A DNA stretch of 64,000 nucleotides from WRDF01 sp031552235 (GTDB lineage: Bacteria; Bacteroidota; Bacteroidia; Bacteroidales; Rikenellaceae): the NCBI GenBank assembly GCA_031552235.1, contig JAVBMR010000024.1, positions 22,386 to 86,385 on the forward strand, in the 5' to 3' direction. The translations under genes were made by a program, and so were the position numbers. Below the pieces are notes generated by a model. The model ran no database searches. It saw only the letters and a list, made by a program, of their open reading frames with translations, and had not been told where the DNA came from. How positions within the stretch are numbered: position 1 is the first letter of the stretch; the number at the start of each line of letters is the position of its first letter. Positions 17,515-26,769 of this stretch are shown one piece after another.

Positions 17515-20500
17515 GATTTGGCTTTTTTCGATGCTTTTTTGGAGTTGATGAGCGTGTAGACTATCGGCACGATGAACCCGTTGAGAAGTGTTGAGCTTAT
17601 CAGCCCGCCGAGGATCACTTTTGCCATGGGGCTTTGTATCTCGTTGCCGGGCAGGTCGCCGCCCAGCGCGAGCGGGATAAGTGCGAGCGCCGAGGTCAGC
17701 GAGGTCATAAGTATCGGGTTGAGCCTGTCGAGCGAGCCTTTCATGACGCTCGCACGCAGGCCTAGGCCTTGGGCGCGCAGATGTTCGTAGTGCGACACGA
17801 GCAGTATGCCGTTGCGTACGGCGATACCAAGCAGGGAGATGAACCCGATTATGGCCGGGATACTCAAAACGCCCGAGGTCAGCCAGATAGCGACAACTCC
17901 GCCTATGAGCGCCAGCGGCAGGTTTACCATTATCATCGCCGACAGCGACACCTTCTTGAACTCCATGAAAAGTAGCATGAAGATCACTACGAGCGCCGCC
18001 AAAGACATGAACAGCAATGTCCTGGATGCCGCCTGCTGGCTCTCGAACTGGCCGCCGTACTCGATCCAGTAGCCTTCGGGGAGGACGATGTTTTCCCCGA
18101 TCCGCTCCTGTATCTGCTTCACGGCGCCGCCCAGGTCGCCGCCCGTCACGTTGGCCGACACCACGATCTTGCGCCTCACGTTCTCGTGGTTGATGGTGTT
18201 TGGACCGGTGGTCGAGCGGATGTCGGCCACGTAACTCAGCGGCACCTTCACCCCGTCCGCGCCGTCGATCAGAAGGTTGCCGACGCTTTCGATGGTCTTA
18301 CCGCCCGGATCGTCCATCTTGACGGTCACATCGAAATAACTCGCCCCGTCATATACCTGCGACACGACCCGCCCAGCCAGCGCCACTTCGACGAATTCCG
18401 AGAATTCAGGTATCGTAATGCCATAAGCGGCAAGCAGTTCGCGGCGAGGTTCGATCCTCAACTGCGAGCGTTCGACCTGCTGCTCTACGTTGACGTCGGC
18501 AAGCCCTTCGATCCCGGCTATTTCGGCTTTTATCTGGTTGCCGATGGCGAACATGCGGTTCAGGTCGTCACCGAACAGCTTTATGGCAATGTTGGCCTTA
18601 GTCCCGGAAAGCATGGCGTCGATACGGTGCGAAATGGGTTGGCCGATCTCGACGCTCAGGCCGCCGAGGTGTTCGAGTCGTGAGCGAACATCGGCGAGGA
18701 ATTCCTCGCGCGAGCGCTTCCCTAACTGGAACGGCGCTTCTATCTCCGAGGCGTTCACTCCGAGCGCGTGTTCGTCCAGCTCGGCACGCCCTGTTTTGCG
18801 GGCAACCGTTAATATTTCCGGCACTTCCATCAATATTTTCTCGACCGCGCGGCCTATTTTGTCCGACTCTTCGAGCGAGATGCCGGGTAGCGTTGCAACG
18901 TTTATCGTGAGCGAACCCTCGTTAAACGGCGGCAGGAAGCTGCTCCCGAGGGTCAGGAAGACTATAAGCGTCCCGGCGAACAAAGCTACTGTAACGCCTA
19001 TGACAGCCTTTTTCCAGCGCAGCGCCCATTCCAACGCCCGGCCGTAACCCTTCTTGAGGAATGCCGAAACCGGGGCTTCCTTTTCCGCGCGTTGCTGAGC
19101 CTTTTCGCCTGTCAGCATGAAGCTGCACATAACCGGCGTGAGGGTCATCGCCACGACGAGCGAGCAGAACAGCGACACGATGAACGACACGCCCAGCGGA
19201 ATAAGCATGCGCCCCTCCATCCCCCCGAGGAAGAACAGCGGCACGAACGCCACCATCGTGATTATCGTTGCGTTCACTATCGACATGCGGATCTCGGCCG
19301 AGGCGTCGTAAATAACGGTCAGGCTGCGTTTACGTTCTTCTTTGGGGCGCAGGCGGTTCTCACGCAGGCGCTTGAACACGTTCTCGACGTCGATGATGGC
19401 GTCGTCGACCAGTGAGCCTATCGCTATCGCGATACCGCCGAGGCTCATAGTATTGATTGTAAGACCGAACGCTTGCAACACAATCACGGCCATCAAGACC
19501 GAGAGCGGGAGCGCCGTCAGCGAGATTACCGTCACGCGCCAGTTCATCAGGAACAGGAAGAGTATGACCACCACGAACAGCGCACCCTCGAACAGGGCCT
19601 TCTGCACGTTGTTTACTGACGATTCGATAAAACGCGCCTGGCGGAAAATGTCGGTCGAAACGGTGATATCTGCGGGGAGCGAGCGCTTCAGCTCCTCCAC
19701 TGTGCGGTCGAGGGCGTCGGTGAGTTCGAGCGTGCTGGTGCCCGGCTGTTTGGTGACGGTGATAAGCACCGAGGGCTTGCCCTGTACCGATGCGACGCCC
19801 AGCTGCGGCGACTTCGTTCCAATCCTAACCTCGGCTACGTCTTCGAGCCGGATCGGCAGGCCGCCGGACATTTTGACAAGCGATTTGCCAAGCACCTGGG
19901 CATCGGTCGTGGCGAGTGCGCCGGTTATAATGTACTCGTTGCCATATTCATACAGCACGCCGCCGGTAGAGTTGCGGCTCATGTCGGCCGCGGCAGCCAG
20001 CACCTCGTCCGCCGTCACGCCGAGGTCTTTCATACGCGCCGGCGACAGCAGTATCTGGTACTCCTTTATATCACCCCCTATGACGGCGACCTGCGCCACG
20101 CCGCCTGTCGAGAGCAGGCGCGGGCGGATAGTCCAGTCGGCGATGGTGCGCAGTTCCTGGAGCGACGTTTTGTCGGACGTAAGCCCGATTATCATCACCT
20201 CGCCGAGTATCGACGACTGCGGGCCGAGGGTCGGCGTGCCGACATTGGGCGGCAGCGATTCGCCTATGGCGGCGAGTTTCTCGGTCACTATCTGGCGGGC
20301 GATGTAGATGTCGGTCTTCCAGTCGAATTCGACCCACACTACCGAGAAGCCGGTGGTCGACGACGAGCGCACGCGCCGCACGCCGGTAGCGCCGTTCAGG
20401 GCGGTTTCCACGGCGAACGTCACGACTTTTTCCACCTCTTCGGGTGCCATGCCCTGCGCCTCGGTCATCACGACCACGGTCGGTGCGTTGAGGTCGGGGA

Positions 20501-20615
20501 AAACATCCACCTCCATCCGAGTGGCGACGTAAATGCCAGCCCCGGCCAGCAATCCCGCGAATATCACTACCAACAGCCTGTTGTGCAGTGAGAATTTTAT
20601 TATATTGTTAAGCAT
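17511..20615 (-). CDS. heavy-metal-type RND efflux pump (CusA/CzcA family)
   Basis: The inner-membrane proton-driven pump of the tripartite system, 1034 aa, with the usual 12-helix RND plan and two large periplasmic loops. Typical blocks are DVFPDLNAPTVVVMTEAQGMAPEEVE near residue 35, the TM4 segment GGIAIAIGSLVDDAIIDVEN with its acidic relay residues, and the FNEGSLTINVATLPGISLEES loop. The TM4 block resembles Cu/Ag pumps. However, around residue 605 the position that aligns by eye with the CusA substrate methionine M573 reads ASEIEAPF rather than LEMVETT, so Cu(I) transport is not assured. The His-rich adaptor and neighbour support metal handling. Confidence 0.9.
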   Translation of the reverse strand: MLNNIIKFSLHNRLLVVIFAGLLAGAGIYVATRMEVDVFPDLNAPTVVVMTEAQGMAPEEVEKVVTFAVETALNGATGVRRVRSSSTTGFSVVWVEFDWKTDIYIARQIVTEKLAAIGESLPPNVGTPTLGPQSSILGEVMIIGLTSDKTSLQELRTIADWTIRPRLLSTGGVAQVAVIGGDIKEYQILLSPARMKDLGVTADEVLAAAADMSRNSTGGVLYEYGNEYIITGALATTDAQVLGKSLVKMSGGLPIRLEDVAEVRIGTKSPQLGVASVQGKPSVLITVTKQPGTSTLELTDALDRTVEELKRSLPADITVSTDIFRQARFIESSVNNVQKALFEGALFVVVILFLFLMNWRVTVISLTALPLSVLMAVIVLQAFGLTINTMSLGGIAIAIGSLVDDAIIDVENVFKRLRENRLRPKEERKRSLTVIYDASAEIRMSIVNATIITMVAFVPLFFLGGMEGRMLIPLGVSFIVSLFCSLVVAMTLTPVMCSFMLTGEKAQQRAEKEAPVSAFLKKGYGRALEWALRWKKAVIGVTVALFAGTLIVFLTLGSSFLPPFNEGSLTINVATLPGISLEESDKIGRAVEKILMEVPEILTVARKTGRAELDEHALGVNASEIEAPFQLGKRSREEFLADVRSRLEHLGGLSVEIGQPISHRIDAMLSGTKANIAIKLFGDDLNRMFAIGNQIKAEIAGIEGLADVNVEQQVERSQLRIEPRRELLAAYGITIPEFSEFVEVALAGRVVSQVYDGASYFDVTVKMDDPGGKTIESVGNLLIDGADGVKVPLSYVADIRSTTGPNTINHENVRRKIVVSANVTGGDLGGAVKQIQERIGENIVLPEGYWIEYGGQFESQQAASRTLLFMSLAALVVIFMLLFMEFKKVSLSAMIMVNLPLALIGGVVAIWLTSGVLSIPAIIGFISLLGIAVRNGILLVSHYEHLRAQGLGLRASVMKGSLDRLNPILMTSLTSALALIPLALGGDLPGNEIQSPMAKVILGGLISSTLLNGFIVPIVYTLINSKKASKKAKS

Positions 20616-20750
20616 TTTTTTCTGATGTTAAATTGTTTTGGCTTACGCCCGAAGTCGGCGGAGCGGTGCGAATAAGCAGCAGACGAGTGATACCACCCTC
20701 CGCGTGGCGCAGCTTTGGGTTTCCGGCCTTGGAAGGCAAGGCTGAACCAA

Positions 20751-21977
20751 CTAATGCTCGTGCCCGTGGGGGATAGCTCCTGAAGCCGCGGCCATCTTGA
20801 GGTTCACGGCGCCGTGAACGACGACACGTTCGCCCGGTTCCAGCCCGGCAAGTACCCTGATCCGCAGGCCGTCGTCGGCCCCGAGCTTTACCTCACGCCT
20901 CACATAACCCTCCTCGTCGATCTGCACGTACACATAGTAAAGCCCCTGCTGTTCGGATATGGCGGTCACGGGAATTGACAAAACATTGTCCTCCTCGACA
21001 CCGAGCAGGCGCACATCGACATACGATCCGGGCATGGCCTGCCCGTTGTTGTCGAATTCGAACGTCACGGGGATTAGCGGCGTCTGCGGCACAACTGACC
21101 GGCTGACCGAGAGCAGTTTTCCCCCAAGCTCATCGAGCGACCAAACCCTGTCGGAGTAGGGCAGCGTGAAGTTGGCGCTGCGGATATTCGACAGGCGGCC
21201 CATGTAGCGCTGCGAAACTTCGGCACGCAGCAACAGCCGCCTGTTCTGCGACACGGTGGCGAGTTGCTGCCCGGTTTCGACATAATCGCCTTCACCGACG
21301 GCGATGGACGTTACATATCCGCCGATGCGTGTCCTGACTCCGGCCCCTTTCTCCGAGACGTTTCCGGCCAGGGCGTCGTATGCGGCTTTGGCGTCTTCGT
21401 ATACGGCTTTGAGAGCGTCGTATTCGCTCTGCGACACAATTTTGTCGGCCAATAGCTTATCGGCTCGTTCGAGGTCGGCCTTCGCTTTGCGGTAGGCGCT
21501 GGCGTCTCGGGCGAGCGCGTCGCCCGAAGCGATATTGCGCGACGAAATATGGAACAGGGTGGCCGAAGCCGCGACGCTCTTCCCTTCGGCGAGCTGCCTG
21601 TCGGCGAACGACACGATACCGGCGACAGGGGCAACGAGGGTCATCTCGTCTCCGGCAGCGGCGAGTATGCGGCCGCTTGCAGGGATCACTTCGCTGAACC
21701 GTCCGGGGGCAATCGCCTGCACCTCGAAGTCGGTCTTTGCCGCCTGTTCGGGGGTGAAAACTATCTCGTCGGTGTTTTCCGTGGCGTTTGCTTCGTCAGG
21801 GCTTTCGGGCGCGATCTCTTGGGTCATGGCGTTCGCAGGTTCCGGATGGTTCTTCGAGTGGTCGTGTGGGTCCACACGGTCTGCATGATCCGCATCGGAA
21901 TGGTCATGGTTGTGGTTGTGCCCGCCGCACGAGGCCATAACGGCAATGGCCGTAATGGCATATATGATCTTTTTCAT
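20751..21977 (-). CDS. His-rich RND periplasmic adaptor lipoprotein (CusB-like)
   Basis: The membrane-fusion protein linking the RND pump to the TolC-like channel, 408 aa. The signal MKKIIYAITAIAVMASC gives a lipobox cysteine C17. Residues 18-45 are extremely rich in His and Asp (HNHNHDHSDADHADRVDPHDH) and the last residues are HGHEH, so both tails can bind metal. The body has barrel-sandwich and hairpin segments (LVAPVAGIVSFADRQLAEG; RADKLLADKIVSQSEYDALKAVYEDAKAAYDAL). A 135-bp spacer, without a recognisable gene, separates it from the pump gene. Confidence 0.9.
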   Translation of the reverse strand: MKKIIYAITAIAVMASCGGHNHNHDHSDADHADRVDPHDHSKNHPEPANAMTQEIAPESPDEANATENTDEIVFTPEQAAKTDFEVQAIAPGRFSEVIPASGRILAAAGDEMTLVAPVAGIVSFADRQLAEGKSVAASATLFHISSRNIASGDALARDASAYRKAKADLERADKLLADKIVSQSEYDALKAVYEDAKAAYDALAGNVSEKGAGVRTRIGGYVTSIAVGEGDYVETGQQLATVSQNRRLLLRAEVSQRYMGRLSNIRSANFTLPYSDRVWSLDELGGKLLSVSRSVVPQTPLIPVTFEFDNNGQAMPGSYVDVRLLGVEEDNVLSIPVTAISEQQGLYYVYVQIDEEGYVRREVKLGADDGLRIRVLAGLEPGERVVVHGAVNLKMAAASGAIPHGHEH

Positions 21978-22043
21978 TATTAATGATTTACGGTTAATAC
22001 TTCACTCCGGCAGTAGATGCCGGAATTATCCAAACAGGTAGTA

Positions 22044-22556
22044 CTAAGCCGTAAAAGACGGGGCGCGCGGCGGCATGGCCGCGGCAATATAGGCGATATG
22101 CGCAGGCGGAACGCCCGTGTTGCGCCTTATGCTGAGTTCCGAGATGTTGTCGATGCGGCAATGTCCGCACGGGTCTTCCTCCGCCCCCACAAGAAAAACG
22201 GCATACAACAGAATGTCGCTATCCGAGAGCAGGTTAGGTCGGCCGTCTTCGCGTGCAGCCCTGGCGAGGTCTATGTCATTTACCGAACATGCATCATCCT
22301 TGGCGTCGTGCCTGTGGCCGGCCGAATCTCCGTGCTTGTCGCTTTCCGATTCGTTGTGCCGATGGCCCTCTGCCGCTCCGCACACCATATCCGTGCCGCA
22401 ATCGGCGGTTGCCCCGGCAGCGGTGCAGTGCATGAAATTAAGGCACGGGACACCGGCCTCGCCATGGTGGTGGTGGGGCGACAGGACCAGCACATGCATG
22501 AACATGCACAGCCACATCACTATTCTGAAACTTCTTTTGTCGATAAAAGCCGCCAT
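22044..22556 (-). CDS. small His/Cys-rich exported protein next to metal efflux genes
   Basis: A 170 aa protein not assigned with certainty. It starts with a hydrophobic segment (FRIVMWLCMFMHVLVL, residues 10-25) directly followed by SPHHHHGEAGVPC. Cysteines occur at VPC, MHC, ADC, MVC, DAC and later in DPCGHC, and there are His-Asp clusters such as HRHNES and GHRHDAKDD. The pattern resembles small proteins (DUF6769-like) placed before Cus-type efflux operons in Bacteroidetes. It is 66 nt upstream of the adaptor and in the same direction, so it is probably the first gene of the efflux operon; a -7 box sits 5 nt before its ATG. A periplasmic metal-binding or sensing role is inference. Confidence 0.65.
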   Translation of the reverse strand: MAAFIDKRSFRIVMWLCMFMHVLVLSPHHHHGEAGVPCLNFMHCTAAGATADCGTDMVCGAAEGHRHNESESDKHGDSAGHRHDAKDDACSVNDIDLARAAREDGRPNLLSDSDILLYAVFLVGAEEDPCGHCRIDNISELSIRRNTGVPPAHIAYIAAAMPPRAPSFTA

Positions 22557-22561
22557 CGTTA

Positions 22562-22569
22562 CAAATATA
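22562..22569 (-). promoter_or_regulatory. -7 box directly before the His-rich gene
   Basis: TATATTTG on the minus strand, only 5 nt before the ATG at 22556, which would give a nearly leaderless transcript. No clear -33 box was seen. Confidence 0.4.
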
Positions 22570-22581
22570 ACGAAAAATGAG

Positions 22582-23106
22582 TTAGAATTCTTCTTTTTCC
22601 GTTATGATCGACACTATTTTTTGCAGGAAAATGTTGTTGGGCAGCACTATGAGCTCCCCTTCTTCTGTCCGGATGTGCGTGTAGAACGACTTGATCGACT
22701 CTATGGTGGCGGTGATCGGGATGTCCTTGTCGATTATCCTTATTTTATCCCCGAGGCGGTAGGGCGCCGAGAAAAACATTACTATTCCGGCGGTTACGTT
22801 GCTCAGCACCGACCACTGGGCGAACATGGCGACGCCGAGGAACGTCACGATGGTCGTCAGCCCGATCAGCAGGTTCTGGGTCTTGACCCCCCATATCACG
22901 GCGAGTGTCAGAATAAAAGTGATATTGACGAGTACGGACATGATGTGCCTGACCTGCGCCATTCTGCCCTCGGTTTTATGGGTCAGTTTGCCGTATCGCC
23001 CAACAAGTTTTTTCGCTATGTATTTGATAAGCAGGAACCCGACTATGGCCACGCCGGTAGCTACCAGTTGGGCCTTGTTGTCGGATATGAATTGGGAGAA
23101 TTCCAT
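22582..23106 (-). CDS. small MscS-family mechanosensitive channel protein
   Basis: A 174 aa protein with three predicted membrane helices (residues 11-28, about 57-76 and 80-112). The last matches the MscS pore/beta junction (GLTTIVTFLGVAMFAQWSVLSNVTAGIVMF) and is followed by the beta domain AMF..YRLGDKIRIIDKDIPITATIESIKSFYTHIRTEEGELIVLPN. The C-terminal alpha/beta vestibule domain of larger MscS proteins is missing, as is usual in this short subfamily. It lies 12 nt after pepD in the same direction and 25 nt before the His-rich gene. Likely role: release of solutes on hypo-osmotic shock. Confidence 0.88.
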   Translation of the reverse strand: MEFSQFISDNKAQLVATGVAIVGFLLIKYIAKKLVGRYGKLTHKTEGRMAQVRHIMSVLVNITFILTLAVIWGVKTQNLLIGLTTIVTFLGVAMFAQWSVLSNVTAGIVMFFSAPYRLGDKIRIIDKDIPITATIESIKSFYTHIRTEEGELIVLPNNIFLQKIVSIITEKEEF

Positions 23107-23118
23107 TCTTGCGGTGTG

Positions 23119-24576
23119 TTATTCTTTGATATTCATCAGTATGCCTTTAAGTAGTTCCCAGAACTTGCCGACGCTGGCTATTTCCATCCTCTCGTCCGGC
23201 GAGTGAACGCCGCGCAGGGTGGGGCCTATCGAGATCATCTCAAGGTTGGGGCGCTTTTTGAGGAAGAGTCCGCATTCCAGCCCGGCGTGTATGGCCCAGA
23301 CGCGGGGTTTATTGCCGAATAATCTTTCGTATGTTTCTGTCGCTGTGGTCAATAGTTTCGAATTTGGGTTCGGTTCCCAGCCCGGGTAGCCATCCGAATG
23401 CGTGACGGTTGCGCCGGCGAGTCGGAACACGTTTTCAACGTTGGCCGCGGCTTCGAGTTTTTCGCTTTCGACCGATGAGCGCTGCGAGGTGGTAACGACT
23501 ATGGTGCTGTTTTCGCCGAATTTGACCGAGGCCAGGTTGGTCGAGGTCTGTACGAGGCCTTCCATCGTCCCGCTCATGGCCAGTACGCCGTTCGGGACGC
23601 TGACGATGGATTCCAGGAGCGCTTTCTGCGTGGCCTTGTCCATAATGTGGTCTTGCACAAGCACTTCGCTAATGGTTGTGTCGAGTTTCGGTTCCGTGCG
23701 TGCGTACTCTCGCTTGAGTGCCTCGTCGTACTCTTCGAGCATATCGAACAGGCGCAGTACCTTGTCCACCGGCACGGCGAACAGTGTCGCCGCTTCGCGC
23801 GGGATGGCGTTGCGCAGGTTGCCTCCGTTGAAATCGGCAAGACGTATGCCGCATTTTTCCGCCGCTTTCAAAAGAAACTGTGCAAGTATCCTGTTCGAAT
23901 TGCCGCGTTCCTTGTCGATGTCGTCGCCCGAGTGGCCGCCCTGCAGCCCGAAAACGCGGACCTCGAAGAAGACATGCTTCTCCGGCGTGCGCTCCAGCGT
24001 GTATCTGAACGTGGCCACGGTGTCGATCCCGCCGGCACAGCCTATGAATATCTCGCCTTCCTCTTCCGAGTCGAGGTTGATCAGGTATTTCCCGGTTATC
24101 ATGTCCGCGCCGAGGTTGAACGCCCCTGTGAGGCCGGTTTCCTCGTCTACCGTGAACAGTGCCTCGATGGCCGGGAGTTCGAGTGACTGGTCTTCGAGCG
24201 CCGCCAGCGCCGCCGCCATGCCTATACCGTCGTCCGCGCCCAGCGTTGTGCCGCGCGCGCGGACCCAACCGCCGTCGACGTATGCCTGTATGGGGTCGCT
24301 GCCGAAATCGAACGGTGTATCGGAGTTCTTCTCGCACACCATGTCCATGTGGCTTTGCAGGACTACGGTTGGCTGCGAGGCCATCGAGGCCGCCGCAGGA
24401 CGGAAGATGACCACGTTGCCAGTCTCGTCTTTTTTATGTTTCAGCCCGCGTGTCTCGGCAAAATCTTCGAGGAAAGCTATGATCTTATCCTCTCTCTTCG
24501 ACTGGCGCGGAACCTGCGTTATACGGTCGAAATTCTCCCAGACCGCACGTGGCTCAAGTTTGCTTATATCTGACAT
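23119..24576 (-). CDS. pepD: aminoacyl-histidine dipeptidase (M20 family)
   Basis: A cytoplasmic zinc dipeptidase (carnosinase-like, broad Xaa-His and other dipeptides), 485 aa from the MSDISKLEP start, which matches the usual PepD length. Metal and catalytic blocks: QSHMDMVCEKN (first His-x-Asp), LGADDGIGMAAALAAL (bridging Asp), DEETGLTGAF (catalytic and metal Glu) and, near the C-terminus, AIHAGLECGLFLKK. The dimerisation (lid) domain lies between residues about 190 and 385. The upstream in-frame ATG nine codons earlier was rejected in favour of the conserved start. It is divergent from ispF. Confidence 0.94.
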   Translation of the reverse strand: MSDISKLEPRAVWENFDRITQVPRQSKREDKIIAFLEDFAETRGLKHKKDETGNVVIFRPAAASMASQPTVVLQSHMDMVCEKNSDTPFDFGSDPIQAYVDGGWVRARGTTLGADDGIGMAAALAALEDQSLELPAIEALFTVDEETGLTGAFNLGADMITGKYLINLDSEEEGEIFIGCAGGIDTVATFRYTLERTPEKHVFFEVRVFGLQGGHSGDDIDKERGNSNRILAQFLLKAAEKCGIRLADFNGGNLRNAIPREAATLFAVPVDKVLRLFDMLEEYDEALKREYARTEPKLDTTISEVLVQDHIMDKATQKALLESIVSVPNGVLAMSGTMEGLVQTSTNLASVKFGENSTIVVTTSQRSSVESEKLEAAANVENVFRLAGATVTHSDGYPGWEPNPNSKLLTTATETYERLFGNKPRVWAIHAGLECGLFLKKRPNLEMISIGPTLRGVHSPDERMEIASVGKFWELLKGILMNIKE

Positions 24577-24668
24577 ATCATTCGTTTTTATGGTCGTTGA
24601 CACCGAGCTGTAACCGATTGTAAAGTTAGCAAAAAATCGCTAAATTGCGGTTTTTAAATGGAGCATAT

Positions 24669-25151
24669 ATGAACAGTTTCAGAATAGGGCACGGGTATGA
24701 CGTGCATGCGCTCTCCGATGGCCTGCCCCTCATACTCGGGGGCGTGCGCATAAATCACGCCAAAGGGTGCATCGCCCATTCGGACGGCGACGTGCTTGTC
24801 CATGCCCTGTGCGACGCCATGCTGGGGGCGGCGGCTTTGGGCGATATAGGGTTGCATTTCCCCGACACCTCGGCCGAATACAAGGGCGTCGATTCGATGA
24901 AACTCCTTGCCGAAGTTGTAGGGTTGATGGAGGGGAAAGGCTACGGGGTCGTGAATGTCGACTGCACGATACTGATGCAGGTGCCTAAGCTGCGCCCTTA
25001 TATAGACACTATGCGCGGGAATATCGCGGCGGCGCTGGGTGTGGACGTGGACTGCGTGTCCGTGAAGGCTACCACCGAGGAGCGCCTCGGGTTCACAGGC
25101 CGCGAAGAGGGTGCCGCCGCCCATGCGGTGGTGTTGTTGTGTGAAAAATAA
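24669..25151 (+). CDS. ispF: 2-C-methyl-D-erythritol 2,4-cyclodiphosphate synthase
   Basis: The MEP-pathway enzyme that cyclises CDP-ME-2-phosphate to ME-cPP, releasing CMP. The 160 aa protein has the N-terminal RIGHGYDVHAL with zinc ligands D-x-H, the second HSDGDVLVHALCDAMLGA block with the third His, DIGLHFPDT, and the C-terminal SVKATTEERLGFTGREEG signature. The start at 24669 was chosen because the conserved protein begins MNSFRIGHGYDVH; an earlier ATG adds eight unrelated residues. The following small gene begins 13 nt later and may be co-transcribed. Confidence 0.96.
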   Translation: MNSFRIGHGYDVHALSDGLPLILGGVRINHAKGCIAHSDGDVLVHALCDAMLGAAALGDIGLHFPDTSAEYKGVDSMKLLAEVVGLMEGKGYGVVNVDCTILMQVPKLRPYIDTMRGNIAAALGVDVDCVSVKATTEERLGFTGREEGAAAHAVVLLCEK

Positions 25152-25163
25152 GGCGATAGGGTT

Positions 25164-25580
25164 ATGATATTCGCAGTCCTCGCCCTGTTGTTATTTTTGA
25201 TCGGGATCTTCTACGAACAAAGGCGCAGTGTCAGGTTGAAAGCCGGAAAGGCAGACGCGATACTTAGCGGTAATAGAGAACGACTGCATAATATTGTTTT
25301 GAACAATGGCAATATTGCAGGTTTTGAATGGTTTTCCGAACTGTTGGACGGCCGTGACGATTGTTATTTACTTTGTTGCAGTGGTAATGGGGTCGGGGTG
25401 CTAAGGATAGACAAGAAAGACCTGCCGCCCCATTTCCAAATAACAAAACGCCGTTTCGACCGTATACGGCGAAAACTGAGGACAAAGCATTTTCATTATA
25501 CTTACCTTATGTCCTCAGCGTCATACCATCAGATAAAAACCCATGATGCGGATTTTGTAATTTGTGTTATATATAAATAA
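25164..25580 (+). CDS. hypothetical protein with N-terminal membrane helix
   Basis: A 138 aa protein that is not recognised. Residues 1-17 (MIFAVLALLLFLIGIFY) form a membrane anchor or signal anchor; the rest is basic and globular, with a CYLLCCSGNGVGVLRI core and a ITKRRFDRIRRKLRTKHFHYTYL segment. Base composition is visibly more AT-rich than ispF, 13 nt upstream, which suggests a fast-evolving or acquired gene. A shared terminator with gapA follows directly. Confidence 0.6.
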   Translation: MIFAVLALLLFLIGIFYEQRRSVRLKAGKADAILSGNRERLHNIVLNNGNIAGFEWFSELLDGRDDCYLLCCSGNGVGVLRIDKKDLPPHFQITKRRFDRIRRKLRTKHFHYTYLMSSASYHQIKTHDADFVICVIYK

Positions 25581-25607
25581 AAAGCGGCCTTTTTCAAGGC
25601 CGCTTTT
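25579..25607. terminator. bidirectional terminator between the unknown gene and gapA
   Basis: The stem AAAAGCGGCC/GGCCGCTTTT with short A and T runs on the two sides. Confidence 0.8.
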
Positions 25608-25627
25608 CGTTATCGGGTTAACCGCGA

Positions 25628-26632
25628 TTATTTAACGGTTGCCATGTGTTGGATGAGTTCAACCACTTTGTTAGAGTAACCCCATTCGTTGTCGTACCAA
25701 GAAACGAGTTTCACGAAGTTGTTGTTCAAAGAGATACCTGCTTTAGCATCGAATACCGAAGTGCGTGCTTCGCCGATGAAGTCGCTCGATACCACTTCTT
25801 CGTCTGTGTATCCGAGGATACCTTTGAGTTCGCCGTCAGCCGCAGCCTTGATAGCTTTGCAGATCTCGTCGTAAGAAGCACCTTTTTCGAGGCGGCAAGT
25901 GAGGTCAACAACCGATACGTCCAGAGTAGGAACGCGGAAAGCCATACCTGTGAGTTTGCCTTTGAGCTGCGGGATAACAACGCCTACTGCTTTTGCAGCG
26001 CCTGTCGAAGAGGGGATGATGTTGCCTGCTGCAGCACGGCCACCACGCCAGTCTTTAGCTGACGGACCGTCAACGGTTTTCTGGGTTGCAGTTGTAGCGT
26101 GAACAGTGGTCATAAGACCTTCTACGATACCGAATTTGTCGTTGATAACCTTTGCGAGCGGAGCAAGGCAGTTGGTTGTGCAAGATGCGTTCGAAACGAT
26201 GGTTTCGCCTTTGTATTCCTTGTTGTTAACGCCCATTACGAACATGGGGGTGTCGTCCTTCGAGGGAGCTGACATAACAACGCGTTTTGCACCGGCTTTG
26301 ATGTGGGCTTCAGCGGTTTCCTTTGTGAGGAAAAGACCTGTAGACTCAACTACGTACTCAGCACCTACTTCGTTCCATTTGAGGTTTGCCGGATCTTTTT
26401 CAGCGGTTACGCGGATAGCGTTGCCGTTAACGATGAGCTTGCCGTCTTTAGCTTCAACGGTGCCTTTGAACTGACCGTGTACAGAGTCGTATTTGAGCAT
26501 GTACACCATGTAATCAACCGAGATAAGGTCGTTGATACCTACGATCTCTACATTGTTGTTTGCTACCGCAGCGCGGAATACCAAGCGGCCGATACGTCCG
26601 AAACCGTTGATACCAATTTTAATTTTTGACAT
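25628..26632 (-). CDS. gapA: glyceraldehyde-3-phosphate dehydrogenase, type I
   Basis: The glycolytic enzyme that oxidises glyceraldehyde 3-phosphate to 1,3-bisphosphoglycerate with NAD+. The 334 aa protein has INGFGRIGRLVFR at the N-terminus, the acidic residue D35 of NAD-specific enzymes (VGINDL), catalytic C151 in NASCTTNCLAPLA, and SWYDNEWGYSNKVVELI at the end. The codon use is unusually uniform, as expected for a highly expressed gene. It stands alone behind a strong promoter about 110 nt upstream. Confidence 0.97.
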   Translation of the reverse strand: MSKIKIGINGFGRIGRLVFRAAVANNNVEIVGINDLISVDYMVYMLKYDSVHGQFKGTVEAKDGKLIVNGNAIRVTAEKDPANLKWNEVGAEYVVESTGLFLTKETAEAHIKAGAKRVVMSAPSKDDTPMFVMGVNNKEYKGETIVSNASCTTNCLAPLAKVINDKFGIVEGLMTTVHATTATQKTVDGPSAKDWRGGRAAAGNIIPSSTGAAKAVGVVIPQLKGKLTGMAFRVPTLDVSVVDLTCRLEKGASYDEICKAIKAAADGELKGILGYTDEEVVSSDFIGEARTSVFDAKAGISLNNNFVKLVSWYDNEWGYSNKVVELIQHMATVK

Positions 26633-26739
26633 GATTCGTTATGGTTATTTGGTTTGAAATGATTGTGTTCCAGTGCTTTGTGTTGCGCTTGCCGTGGGCT
26701 GCGAGAGTGTTCCCAAATGCTATCCGGCATCAAGCGTCA

Positions 26740-26769
26740 CAAAAATAGGAATTTTCCCACGAACTGCAA
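26740..26769 (-). promoter_or_regulatory. promoter of gapA
   Basis: On the minus strand: TTG at 26769-26767, a 19-nt spacer and TATTTTTG at 26747-26740. Confidence 0.75.
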
